A stretch of DNA of 14,044 nucleotides, from the NCBI GenBank assembly GCA_964388085.1, contig CAYLZW010000142.1, forward strand, positions 1-14,044, written 5' to 3'. Below, in pieces: positions 7,179 to 14,044 of this stretch (position 1 is the stretch's first letter; every line of letters begins with the position of its first letter). The notes under the pieces are model-generated. The model made no database searches. It saw nothing but the letters and a program-made list of their open reading frames with translations, and was not told the origin of the DNA. A program made the position numbers and the translations under genes. The DNA comes from CAYLZW01 sp964388085 (lineage in GTDB: Bacteria > Myxococcota > UBA727 > CAYLZW01).

Positions 7179-8270
7179 ATGACACGAATCGGTTCGAGCC
7201 AGACCCCGCCGCAGACGCCTCCCACCGATGCCAAAGCGGGCGAGGGCGCCAAGAGCGCAGCCCCATCGACGGCGCCGTCCATCACCGCCGCGACGCCGGA
7301 GTCGACGACACCGGCCGAGGGAGCGCCGCCGCCGGCGGGGGGCAGCGTCACGGACACCTTCGACGGCACCCGCCGCGAGGGCGGTGCCGGCACGCCGACC
7401 GATCGCCGGCTGGCGCAGGCGGGCGATCGCTTCACCACCCGCATGCAGGACATCCTGAACCAGGACGCGCTCTCGCTCTCGCGCGGGGAGACGCCCTGGC
7501 GCGCGGGGCAGCCGCTCAGCGAGGGCCAGACCGACCAGCTGCGTGACGCCGCCAAGGACTACCTGATGGACGTGCCGCTCGGCTCGTTCACGCCAGGCGT
7601 CAAAGCGGGCGTCGGCGCGCTGCTCGAGCGCGCCGGTGTGCGACCGGACAACCTCGACTCCATGAGCCTGCGTGACGTCGAGAAGCACGTCGGCGACGCC
7701 GCGTCCGACTACGCCGAGGCTCTCGTCGACAAGGTGAAAGATCGCGCGCCGGCCGCCTACTACGGCGTGCTCGGCGCTGGAGCGCTGGCCGCGGGCGGGC
7801 TCGCGTACACGAAGGGCTCCGACGCGCTGCGCCGGCTCGGCGTGAAGCCCGAGATGAAGCTCGGCCTCTTTCATGACCAGATCGAGCTCAGGGCGGGCGC
7901 GCAGTGGGACGCCCGGTTCACCAACTTCGAGCCGACGGCGGGCGTGCGCACGCGGCTGTCGGGCGATCGCTATTCGCTCGACGCCGAGGCGACCTTCACG
8001 CGGCGCGGCCTCAGCGACGCGCGGCTGAACGGCTCGTTCGAGCTCGGTCCGCGCACGTCGCTGGTGGGCAGCGCCGAGTATCAGTCCATCGACTCCCTGC
8101 GCGATCCGAACCCGAACCTCTCGCTCTCCGGCGGGAGCGAGCGCGATCGCTTGCGCGCGAGCCTGTCCCTCCTGCACAAGCCCTCGAGCAACAGCTCGTT
8201 GGCGCTGTCCGCGAGCTACGACAACGTCAGCGGGCCCTGGGTGGGCGCCGGCTTCACCTTGCGGTTCTGA
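7179..8270 (+). CDS. Beta-strand-rich protein with Pro/Thr-rich N-terminus, possible outer-membrane barrel
   Basis: I do not recognise this 363-residue protein by name. Residues 1-75 are low-complexity Pro/Thr/Ala/Ser-rich and probably disordered. Residues 75-190 look helical and charged. Residues 191-210 (PAAYYGVLGAGALAAGGLAY) form one short hydrophobic helix. Residues 222-363 are a run of alternating amphipathic strands separated by turns (IELRAGAQWDARF, AGVRTRLSGDRYSLDAEATF, NGSFELG, SLVGSAEYQS, LALSASYDN), ending VGAGFTLRF. A final aromatic Phe after an amphipathic strand is the usual signal of outer-membrane beta-barrels. There is no N-terminal signal peptide, which conflicts with a standard export route. 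The ATG at 7179 has only a weak purine-rich upstream site; no alternative start yields a signal. The GreA-like gene follows 30 nt downstream, probably in one operon. Confidence 0.72.
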   Translation: MTRIGSSQTPPQTPPTDAKAGEGAKSAAPSTAPSITAATPESTTPAEGAPPPAGGSVTDTFDGTRREGGAGTPTDRRLAQAGDRFTTRMQDILNQDALSLSRGETPWRAGQPLSEGQTDQLRDAAKDYLMDVPLGSFTPGVKAGVGALLERAGVRPDNLDSMSLRDVEKHVGDAASDYAEALVDKVKDRAPAAYYGVLGAGALAAGGLAYTKGSDALRRLGVKPEMKLGLFHDQIELRAGAQWDARFTNFEPTAGVRTRLSGDRYSLDAEATFTRRGLSDARLNGSFELGPRTSLVGSAEYQSIDSLRDPNPNLSLSGGSERDRLRASLSLLHKPSSNSSLALSASYDNVSGPWVGAGFTLRF

Positions 8271-8300
8271 CGCCGACCGACTCATCGTCTCGACGAGAGA

Positions 8301-8795
8301 ATGCCGAAGAGCATCGACAAGGCGGCCGTGCGCCAGGCGCTCCTCGAGCAGGTGCAGGCCGACCTGCGCGCGGCGACCGAGTCCCAGCGGGCGACGCACG
8401 AGGCGGCGACACACGAAGAGGCCCGACCGGAAAACGACAAGGACACGCGCGCGCTCGAGGCGTCCTATCTCGCGCGCGGGCTGGCCCAGCGCGTCGTCGA
8501 TCTGAGCGCGACCCTCGGCGCCCTCCGGCGGCTGAGCGACCGGCCGCTCGACGACGATCCCCCCGTATCGGCGGGCGCGTTGGTGCAGCTCGAGGACGAC
8601 GACGAACGGCAGAGCGTGTACTTCGTCGCGCCCTCGGGCGGCGGCCTGCAGGTGACGGTGGCCGGCACGCTGGTGCGCGTGGTGACGCCGCAGGCGCCCC
8701 TCGGCGAGGCGCTGCTCGGGAAGCGGCAGGGCGATGACATCGAGCTGCGCACCCCCCAGGGCGTGCGTGAGCTGACCATCGTCGACGTGCGCTGA
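8301..8795 (+). CDS. GreA/GreB-like transcription factor
   Basis: This 164-residue protein resembles the transcript-cleavage factors that enter the RNA polymerase secondary channel. Residues 1-80 are helical, with EARPENDKDTRALEASYLARG at about 40-60, a motif common in GreA-like proteins of proteobacteria. Residues 90-164 match the GreA/GreB C-terminal beta domain, including TPQAPLGEALLGKRQGDDIEL (129-149), the counterpart of the SPxGxALxGxxxGD motif. When aligned by the PEN motif, Glu44 is kept but the position of GreA Asp41 is Ala41. The start ATG at 8301 is preceded by a weak GAGA. It lies 30 nt after the beta-strand-rich gene. RNA polymerase binding is expected from the family; cleavage stimulation is doubtful given the tip change. 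Confidence 0.8.
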   Translation: MPKSIDKAAVRQALLEQVQADLRAATESQRATHEAATHEEARPENDKDTRALEASYLARGLAQRVVDLSATLGALRRLSDRPLDDDPPVSAGALVQLEDDDERQSVYFVAPSGGGLQVTVAGTLVRVVTPQAPLGEALLGKRQGDDIELRTPQGVRELTIVDVR

Positions 8796-8892
8796 CGTCG
8801 GCGTTCGAGCCCGTCCGTCTGCGGCGGCTGAGCGAGCAGGCACCGAGTACCCGGCGCTCGCCGCGGTTGTCTCCGCCGGCGCTTTGTCGCCG

Positions 8893-9108
8893 TCAGCCCG
8901 CGGGCGCGACCGTGAAGCCGGCGTCTTCGACGGCCTCGCGCACGGCGCGCTCGTCGTGCGCGCCCTCGACGACGACCTTGCCGCCCTCGAGGGTGACCTG
9001 CACGATGGTCGACGGCGCCACCCGCTGGATGGCCTTGGTCACCGACGAGGCGCAGCCGCCGCAGGTCATGCCCTCCACGCGATACTCGGCTTTGTTCTCC
9101 GCGTTCAT
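8893..9108 (-). CDS. copZ: CopZ-like copper chaperone (HMA domain)
   Basis: This 71-residue protein is a single heavy-metal-associated domain with the beta-alpha-beta-beta-alpha-beta pattern. The metal site GMTCGGC (13-19) has Cys16 and Cys19. The C-terminal REAVEDAGFTV is typical of the fold. The ATG at 9108 has a near-perfect AGAGGAGGT 8 nt upstream (9117-9125). It follows the P-type ATPase stop by 22 nt on the same strand, so the two form one operon. It should bind Cu(I) in the cytosol and deliver it to the ATPase. The metal could be another soft ion, but the neighbour's CPC motif supports copper. Confidence 0.93.
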   Translation of the reverse strand: MNAENKAEYRVEGMTCGGCASSVTKAIQRVAPSTIVQVTLEGGKVVVEGAHDERAVREAVEDAGFTVAPAG

Positions 9109-9130
9109 CTCGAGAGACCTCCTCTGGGAT

Positions 9131-11365
9131 CTATGGGCGTGGCTTCCAGCGGCGTAAAGAGAGCGCGTTCGCGAGCACGCTGACGCTCGAGAGCGCCATG
9201 GCGGCGCCGGCGACCACGGGGCTCAAGAGGCCGAGGGCCGCGAGCGGCAGGCCGACGACGTTGTAGACGAAGGCCCAGAACAGGTTCTGGTGGATCTTCC
9301 GCGTGGTCGCGCGCGCGATCTCGAGCGCGCTGATGACGAGCGCAGGATCGCCGCGCATGAGCGTGACGTCGGCGCTCTCGACGGCGACGTCCGTGCCGCT
9401 AGCGAGCGCGACGCCGACGTCGGCGAGGGCGAGGGCGGGCGCGTCGTTGATGCCGTCGCCGACCATGGCCACCACCTTGCCCTCCGCTTGCAGCTCCCGC
9501 ACGCAGGCGGCCTTGTCCTCGGGGAGCACCTCGGCGAGCACGCGCTCGATGGCGAGGCTCGCGGCCACCTGCTCCGCGGCCGCGCGGCTGTCTCCGCTCA
9601 AGAGCACCGGCGTGATGCCGCGCGCGCGCAGGCGGCTGACCGCGTCATGCGCGCCCTCGCGCAGGCTGTCCGCCAGCGCGATGCAGCCGAGCACGCGCGT
9701 CCCTTCGGCGACCCAGACGACGGTGCTGCCGGCCGACGCGAGCGCGGCCGCTCGCTCTTCGTGGAGCGTCTCGGAGGCGCCCTCTTTCGTGAGCTCTTCG
9801 CGAAGGAAGCGCTGGCTGCCGACGAGCAGCGCGCGGCCGTCCACGCGCGCGACGATGCCGCGGCCGACGCGCGCCTGAAAGGACTCGACGGGAGAGAGCG
9901 ACAAGCCTCGCTCCCCGGCCGCGCGCACCATGGCCTTGCCGAGCGGATGCTCACTGCCCTGCTGCGCCGAGGCCGCCCGCTCCAGCAACTCGTCCTCGCT
10001 TATCTCGAACGGCAGCACACGCACGACGCGCGGCAGCCCCTCGGTGAGCGTGCCGGTCTTGTCGAACAGCACGACGTCCACCTGCCGCGCCCGCTCGAGC
10101 GCCTCCGCGCCTCGGATCAAGATGCCGGCGCGCGCCGCGGCGCCGGTACCGACGACGAGGGCGGCCGGCGTCGCGAGCCCGAGCGCGCACGGGCAGGCGA
10201 TGACGAGCACGGACACGGCGTAGAGCACCGCGTCCTCGACGCTGGCGCCAGCGACGCACCAGCCCGCGAGCGTGAGCGCGGCGATGACCAGCACGACGGG
10301 GACGAACACGGCGGCGACCCGATCCACGCTGCGCTGAAGGGGCGGCTTGCTCGCCTGCGCGCCGTGCACGAGGGCGATGATGCGCGCGAGCACGGAGTCC
10401 TCGCCGACGCGCACGGCCTCGACGTGGACGAGGCCGTCGAGGTTCAGCGCGCCGCCCGTGACGTCGTCGCCGACGCCGCGCGAGCGCGGCAGGCTCTCCC
10501 CCGTGAGCAGGCTCTCGTCGATGCTGGTCTCCCCGAAGCGGACGACGCCGTCGACGGGCACGCGCTCACCCGGCCGCACGACGACGACATCAGCGCGCCC
10601 GACGGCGTTCAGCGGCACCTCGATCTCGCGGCCGTCCTTCAGCACGCGGGCGCTCGCGGGCCGGAGGGCATGCAGCGCGCGCAACGCGTTCGTCGTGCTC
10701 CGCTTGGCGCGCAGCTCGAGCCACTTGCCGAGGCGCACGAGCGCGAGCACGACGGCGGCGGCCTCGAAGTACAGGTGCCGCTCGCCGCGAAGCAGGAGCC
10801 AGACGCTGAGCAAGAAGGCCGCGCTCGTGCCGAGGGCGACGAGCACGTCCATGTTGGCCGAACCTGCCCGCAGCGCCTTGAAGGCGGCCTGGTAAAAGCG
10901 CGCGCCGACGAAGAGCTGCACCGGCAGGGCGAGCAGGAGCTGCAGAGCGCCCGGCAACATCCAGTGCTGCCCGACGACGAGACCGAGCATCGGCAGCACG
11001 AGGGGCGCCGTCAGCACGAGCGCGAGGGCGACGAGCAGCCCCTCTCTTCGCGTCGCGCTGGCCTCGAGGGCTTCCTGCGCTTCCCGCTCTTCCCTGCCCG
11101 TGGGCGCGCGTGCGGCGGAGAACCCCGCGCGCTCGACCGCGGCCACGACGTCGTCGAGCGAGGCGCTGCCCGGCGCGAGCGCGACGTTGGCCTCCTCGGT
11201 GGCGAAGCTCACCTGCGCCGCCACGACGCCGGGCAGGCGCCGCACGACCTTCTCGACGCGTACGGCGCAGGCAGCGCAGGTCATCCCGCCGATGTGCAGC
11301 GCGAGGCTGTCGGTCACGACGTCCGCGCGGGGATCGATCGGGGAGGAGGGGGGAGGCGCGCTCAT
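9131..11365 (-). CDS. copA: Copper-exporting P1B-type ATPase
   Basis: This 744-residue protein is of normal length for CopA. Domains in order: an N-terminal HMA domain with GMTCAAC (27-33); four membrane helices at about 109-132, 136-158, 170-192 and 198-218; an actuator domain with TGES (288-291); helices at about 351-372 and 379-400, the latter carrying CPC (391-393); a phosphorylation domain with DKTGT (435-439, Asp435) and HP (473-474); GDGIND (636-641); and two last helices with YN (701-702) and MxxSS (723-727). CPC with the YN and MxxSS residues marks the P1B-1 Cu(I) group. It pumps Cu(I) out of the cytosol. ATG 11365 is chosen over an in-frame GTG at 11446 because the longer start adds 27 non-conserved residues; AGAGG lies a few nt upstream. 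No CueR- or CsoR-type operator was recognised upstream. The CopZ-like gene follows. Confidence 0.95.
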   Translation of the reverse strand: MSAPPPSSPIDPRADVVTDSLALHIGGMTCAACAVRVEKVVRRLPGVVAAQVSFATEEANVALAPGSASLDDVVAAVERAGFSAARAPTGREEREAQEALEASATRREGLLVALALVLTAPLVLPMLGLVVGQHWMLPGALQLLLALPVQLFVGARFYQAAFKALRAGSANMDVLVALGTSAAFLLSVWLLLRGERHLYFEAAAVVLALVRLGKWLELRAKRSTTNALRALHALRPASARVLKDGREIEVPLNAVGRADVVVVRPGERVPVDGVVRFGETSIDESLLTGESLPRSRGVGDDVTGGALNLDGLVHVEAVRVGEDSVLARIIALVHGAQASKPPLQRSVDRVAAVFVPVVLVIAALTLAGWCVAGASVEDAVLYAVSVLVIACPCALGLATPAALVVGTGAAARAGILIRGAEALERARQVDVVLFDKTGTLTEGLPRVVRVLPFEISEDELLERAASAQQGSEHPLGKAMVRAAGERGLSLSPVESFQARVGRGIVARVDGRALLVGSQRFLREELTKEGASETLHEERAAALASAGSTVVWVAEGTRVLGCIALADSLREGAHDAVSRLRARGITPVLLSGDSRAAAEQVAASLAIERVLAEVLPEDKAACVRELQAEGKVVAMVGDGINDAPALALADVGVALASGTDVAVESADVTLMRGDPALVISALEIARATTRKIHQNLFWAFVYNVVGLPLAALGLLSPVVAGAAMALSSVSVLANALSLRRWKPRP

Positions 11366-11466
11366 GGGCCCTCTGGTGTCTCGATTCGCGAGCCTTGCAG
11401 CAACCCCGGCCTGCCCGTTCTCTTCGAGGCCCCTTGGGACACTCACGTAACCCTGCAGAGAGCCAC

Positions 11467-11499
11467 AAAAAGAAGAGGAGCCACGAGGGCTCCTCTTCT
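11467..11499 (-). terminator. Intrinsic terminator of the minus-strand membrane protein gene
   Basis: A perfect 12-bp stem pairs 11471-11482 (AGAAGAGGAGCC) with 11488-11499, with a 5-nt loop. Read on the minus strand it is followed by TTTTT (complement of 11467-11471), a textbook rho-independent terminator. It lies 37 nt beyond the stop of the gene ending at 11537 and separates that gene from copA. Confidence 0.9.
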
Positions 11500-11536
11500 C
11501 GCCGCTATGCCGCAGCGACGTTCACGAGCGCGAAGC

Positions 11537-12076
11537 TCAGAACGCCATGGACGGCGTCGCGAGCGCCAGCTCGGCCTCGCTGGGAGGACGCACGGTGTTG
11601 GCGGCGGCCTTCCAGGTGCCGGCCTTCTTCGCGAGCTTCAGGTTGCGGTCGAACGTGTTCACGGTCTGCACCGGCATCAGGTACAGCGCGTTCACGAGCA
11701 CGACGAGGGGCGCGAGCGGGAAGCAGATGACCGGCACGTAGTGCACGATCGTGCCGATGATCTGCTCGACGAGGAAGTCGCCAGGGGCGCCGAGCATGAT
11801 CATGGGCAGCCAGACGTTGGCGAGCGCGAAGGTGGTCGCGAAGCCAGAGATGTAGAGAACGACGAAGTTCTCGTCGGTCTCGGGCTCGAGGTTGTCCGCG
11901 AACGTGAACGGGTAGTACTTCTCGAAGAAGCCCGGCCCCTCTTCGGCGGCGGCGCTGGCCTGGCCACCCTCATCCTGAACGGTCTGAACATGTCCCTGCT
12001 CCGCGGCAGGGGCGTCGAGCGCCGGGGTGGCGGCGCCGAGTGCGAGCGCGAGCGGCAGCACAGCAAGCTGGATCAT
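11537..12076 (-). CDS. Exported or membrane protein of unknown function
   Basis: I do not recognise this 179-residue protein. The ATG at 12076 follows GGAGAGG with 7-nt spacing. A longer frame to 12148 lacks a ribosome binding site and would bury the signal peptide. Residues 1-24 (MIQLAVLPLALALGAATPAL and onward) look like a signal peptide or first anchor, without an N-terminal basic residue. An acidic Ala/Gln/Glu-rich linker follows to about residue 47, then aromatic FFEKYYPFTFADNLEPETDE. Two hydrophobic segments, at about 69-92 (VVLYISGFATTFALANVWLP) and 104-134 (IIGTIVHYVPVICFPLAPLV and onward), suggest a hairpin in the inner membrane. The C-terminal 45 residues are basic and polar (NTFDRNLKLAKKAGTW). 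It is monocistronic: its own terminator lies at 11467-11499, and a divergent spacer separates it from the GH19 gene. Confidence 0.8.
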   Translation of the reverse strand: MIQLAVLPLALALGAATPALDAPAAEQGHVQTVQDEGGQASAAAEEGPGFFEKYYPFTFADNLEPETDENFVVLYISGFATTFALANVWLPMIMLGAPGDFLVEQIIGTIVHYVPVICFPLAPLVVLVNALYLMPVQTVNTFDRNLKLAKKAGTWKAAANTVRPPSEAELALATPSMAF

Positions 12077-12105
12077 CGGAAAACCTCTCCATGTGCCGGA
12101 CCCAC

Positions 12106-12196
12106 GTCCCACGGGGTTCCGGGAAGATGCGCAGGTGAATAGATGCACCCCGGCTTCTGCGCAAGATGTGACGCCCTATGCGTCCAGCCGTGGGAC
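12106..12196. repeat. Dispersed inverted repeat in the divergent promoter region
   Basis: GTCCCACGG (12106-12114) and CCGTGGGAC (12188-12196) are exact reverse complements 73 bp apart, in the 275-bp spacer between two divergent genes. They bracket a candidate minus-strand promoter, so they could be paired operator sites for a looping regulator. A chance 9-bp match in GC-rich DNA is not excluded. Confidence 0.35.
12136..12164 (-). promoter_or_regulatory. Candidate promoter of the membrane protein gene
   Basis: On the minus strand TTGCGC (12164-12159) and TATTCA (12141-12136) are 17 nt apart. They match the sigma-70 consensus at four and three positions. A transcript would start near 12129 with a leader of about 53 nt. 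The plus-strand gene at 12352 must also have its promoter in this spacer, but I see no convincing boxes for it. Confidence 0.35.
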
Positions 12197-12351
12197 ACCG
12201 CCCGCACAGCTCCGCACCGCTGCGACTTGCACCTACCTGCTCGCACCCGTCACCTGACCGAGCGGCGCGTTTTCACCGACACCCGCCTACCTCGGCCCCC
12301 GATATCCCTCCTGTCTTCACGGCGCGCCGTGTCTGCTTCACGAGGGAAATC

Positions 12352-14044
12352 ATGGCCATCCGCACCGACTCCGCCGCCCGCAGCCAGACGCGCACGCACA
12401 GCACGACGCAGGCGAAGAAGGCCGACGAGACGCCGAGCTGGCTCAAGCCCATCGAGAAGGCGCTCGACGCCATCAAGGACGTGTTCGACGGCGACAGCAG
12501 CCCCGGCCTGACGCGCGCCCCGCAGGATCCGCGCACGATGGCTCCCAAGGGGCAGAGCCAGGCACCCCGTCGCGGGCTCCTGGCCGCGAACGAGGGCGGC
12601 GCGGCGACGACGGAGCCCGCGACCCCCGGCACGCCGGCGACGCCGAGCACGCCCCCTGCGCCGACGGGCGAGGAGAAGTTCCTCGCCAAGGGCGCCGCCA
12701 AGAAGACCAAGGCGGCCGAGCGCATGCTGCGCCGCGCGGGCTTCAACCCCGGCAAGGTCGACAAGAAGCTCACGGGCAGCTCGCGCGAGGCGCTCGAGCA
12801 GTTCCAGCAGGCGGCCGGGCTGCCGGTCACGGGCGAGCTGAACGAGCGCACCTTCAAGAAGCTGAAGGCGGTCGAGAGCCGGCGCGCCAAGTCGAAGGGC
12901 CGCACGGTCGGTCCCGGGCAGCGCTCGAGCGACATCCTCAAGCAGGAGCGTCAGCTGCGCCGCCTCGGCTACGACACCGGCAAGGTGGACGGCACCTTCG
13001 ACAAGGACACCGCCGGCGCCGTGCGCGCGTTCAAGGCCGATCAGGACAACATCAAGAGCAAGTCGGGTCTGCTCGGTGACAAGGCCGAGAAGATCCTCGC
13101 CAAGGAGTCACGCGGTCTGAATCACGACGCCTTCCGCTCGCGCGTGATCCTGGACAGCAAGAAGGAGAAGCGCACGCACGCGCGCGCCGAGCGACGCACC
13201 GAGAACGCCGTCAAGAAGGAGCACGCCGACGGCACCACCGGTCTGCGCGAGGGCTCGCGGGGGGCGTCGGTCAAGTACGTGCAGCAGCACCTGCGCGCGG
13301 CCGGCTTCGATCCGAAGCGCGCCGACGGCGTGTTCGACGAGCGCACCGAGGGCGCCGTGAAGGCGTTTCAAAAGCGCAGCGGCCTCGAGGCCACCGGTGA
13401 GGTCGACGCCGGCACCTGGCGCAAGCTGCGGCACGCGAAGATGGAGGCGACGAGCGCGACCAGCCCCTCCCAGCGCATCGGCGAGCGCTCCGGCGCCGTG
13501 AAGCGCACCGAGAAGATCCTGCGCGAGCTCGGCTACAACCCCGGCAAGGTCGACGGCGTGTACGACCAGCGCACGCAGCACGCGGTCGATCGCTTCCGCA
13601 AGAAGCACAAGATGGGCGGCAAGGGCAAGGGCGTGACGACGCACACGCTCAAGCGCATGAAGAACGTGCTCGAGAACAAGAACGTCGACGCGGGCGAGCT
13701 CGTGCGCATCATGCCGGGCCTGTCGAGGAGCCGCGCGCGCGCGCTCGCTCCGGGCCTGAACCGCGCCATGCGGGAGTTCGGCATCACGACCGAGAAGCGC
13801 AAGGAGCAGTTCCTCGCGCAGCTCGGGCACGAGAGCGCGGGCCTGCGCTACTTCGAGGAGATCGCGTCCGGCGCCGCGTACGAGGGGCGCACCGACCTCG
13901 GCAACACGCACCCGGGCGACGGCGTTCGCTACAAAGGGCGCGGCCCCATTCAGCTCACCGGACGCGCGAACTACCGCGCCGCCGGCAAGGCGCTCGGCCT
14001 GCCGCTCGAGAAGAAGCCCTGGCTCGCGAGCCGTCCGAGCGTCG
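12352..14044 (+). CDS. Peptidoglycan-binding, GH19 lysozyme/chitinase-like enzyme, 3' truncated by window
   Basis: Of this gene 564 codons are visible and the frame is still open at the right edge. The ATG at 12352 follows GAGGG with 5-nt spacing. Residues 1-105 are polar and Pro/Thr-rich, without a signal peptide. Four peptidoglycan-binding (PG_binding_1-type) repeats lie at about 117-172, 197-250, 299-360 and 382-438, each with the R.LGY/AGF..GK.DG.FD..T..AV..F pattern; the first is the most degenerate (KVDKKLTGSS). A GH19 domain begins near 450: QLGHESAGLRYFEEIASG (490-507) carries the catalytic-type Glu494 and a second acidic pair 502-503, and YKGRGPIQLTGRANY (527-541) is the family signature. 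It should bind murein and cut its glycan strand, or chitin. The domain type is frequent in phage endolysins and bacterial lytic enzymes. The export route is unclear. It is strongly basic (Lys/Arg-rich linkers), fitting cell-wall binding. Confidence 0.9.
   Translation, partial: MAIRTDSAARSQTRTHSTTQAKKADETPSWLKPIEKALDAIKDVFDGDSSPGLTRAPQDPRTMAPKGQSQAPRRGLLAANEGGAATTEPATPGTPATPSTPPAPTGEEKFLAKGAAKKTKAAERMLRRAGFNPGKVDKKLTGSSREALEQFQQAAGLPVTGELNERTFKKLKAVESRRAKSKGRTVGPGQRSSDILKQERQLRRLGYDTGKVDGTFDKDTAGAVRAFKADQDNIKSKSGLLGDKAEKILAKESRGLNHDAFRSRVILDSKKEKRTHARAERRTENAVKKEHADGTTGLREGSRGASVKYVQQHLRAAGFDPKRADGVFDERTEGAVKAFQKRSGLEATGEVDAGTWRKLRHAKMEATSATSPSQRIGERSGAVKRTEKILRELGYNPGKVDGVYDQRTQHAVDRFRKKHKMGGKGKGVTTHTLKRMKNVLENKNVDAGELVRIMPGLSRSRARALAPGLNRAMREFGITTEKRKEQFLAQLGHESAGLRYFEEIASGAAYEGRTDLGNTHPGDGVRYKGRGPIQLTGRANYRAAGKALGLPLEKKPWLASRPSV

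Noticed and set aside
7083..8843. 586-residue minus-strand frame opposite the barrel-like and GreA-like genes
   Set aside because: Shadow of high-GC coding on the plus strand. The GreA-like C-terminal motif on the plus strand shows which strand codes there.
8796..8892. Possible bidirectional terminator between the convergent GreA-like and CopZ-like genes
   Set aside because: GC-rich arms can pair only with bulges and there is no T run on either strand; such pairing is expected by chance at this GC content.
11366..11446. N-terminal extension of CopA to GTG 11446
   Set aside because: The 27 added residues are not like CopA N-termini. ATG 11365 is a simpler start just before the HMA domain, although its ribosome binding site is modest.
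9290..12142. 950-residue plus-strand frame opposite copA and the membrane protein gene
   Set aside because: It spans two minus-strand genes and the strong terminator between them, and has Arg/Ala/Asp/His-rich low-complexity composition. copA motifs are unambiguous on the minus strand.
1..14044. CRISPR arrays, insertion sequences, integrase genes and direct repeats of the tRNA 3' end
   Set aside because: I looked for regularly spaced repeats, transposase or integrase motifs and a second copy of the tRNA end, and found none. The island idea therefore rests only on gene content, position and composition.

Overview
The window is GC-rich bacterial chromosomal DNA. Most genes use almost only G or C at the third codon position. 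The mix of an alternative-complex-III-type cytochrome gene, unsignalled Pro/Thr-rich proteins and a multi-repeat peptidoglycan-binding GH19 lysozyme/chitinase suggests a Gram-negative deltaproteobacterial or Myxococcota-like organism. That placement is inference; no rRNA or taxonomic marker is present.

Layout, left to right. (1) 1-167, minus: the first 55 codons of a membrane-anchored cytochrome c gene resembling ActA of alternative complex III. (2) 382-556, plus: a tRNA-Thr(CGU) gene with a clear promoter, encoded CCA and a downstream hairpin terminator. (3) 661-4203, plus: a two-gene ATPase/subtilisin module that I recognise as ietAS, a known toxin-antitoxin/plasmid-exclusion pair also reported as anti-phage defence. 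Sampled lines have a less GC-saturated third position than the flanks. (4) 4395-6743, plus: an SF1 (UvrD/Rep-like) helicase with a RelE/ParE-like N-terminus and two copies of an approximately 50-residue repeat before the motor. Regions 3 and 4 form a small defence-like accessory block beside the tRNA gene.

(5) 6706-7086, minus: a Skp/OmpH-like protein without a signal peptide, overlapping the helicase end by 38 bp. (6) 7179-8795, plus: a probable two-gene operon of a beta-strand-rich protein ending in Phe (possible outer-membrane barrel, but no signal peptide) and a GreA/GreB-like factor that keeps the Glu but not the Asp of the GreA tip. (7) 8893-11365, minus: a copper export operon of a P1B-type ATPase (CopA) and a CopZ-like HMA chaperone. 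(8) 11467-12076, minus: an exported or membrane protein of unknown function with a strong intrinsic terminator. (9) 12352 to the right edge, plus: a protein with four peptidoglycan-binding domains followed by a GH19 domain, cut by the window end.

The part most like a dedicated biological system is 661-6743. ietAS itself is known. The RelE-like/helicase fusion beside it is a recognisable but functionally undefined architecture, and its coupling to ietAS is only a hypothesis. The rest is mainly housekeeping or envelope genes, with some unusual features (export without signal peptides, altered Gre tip) listed as findings.
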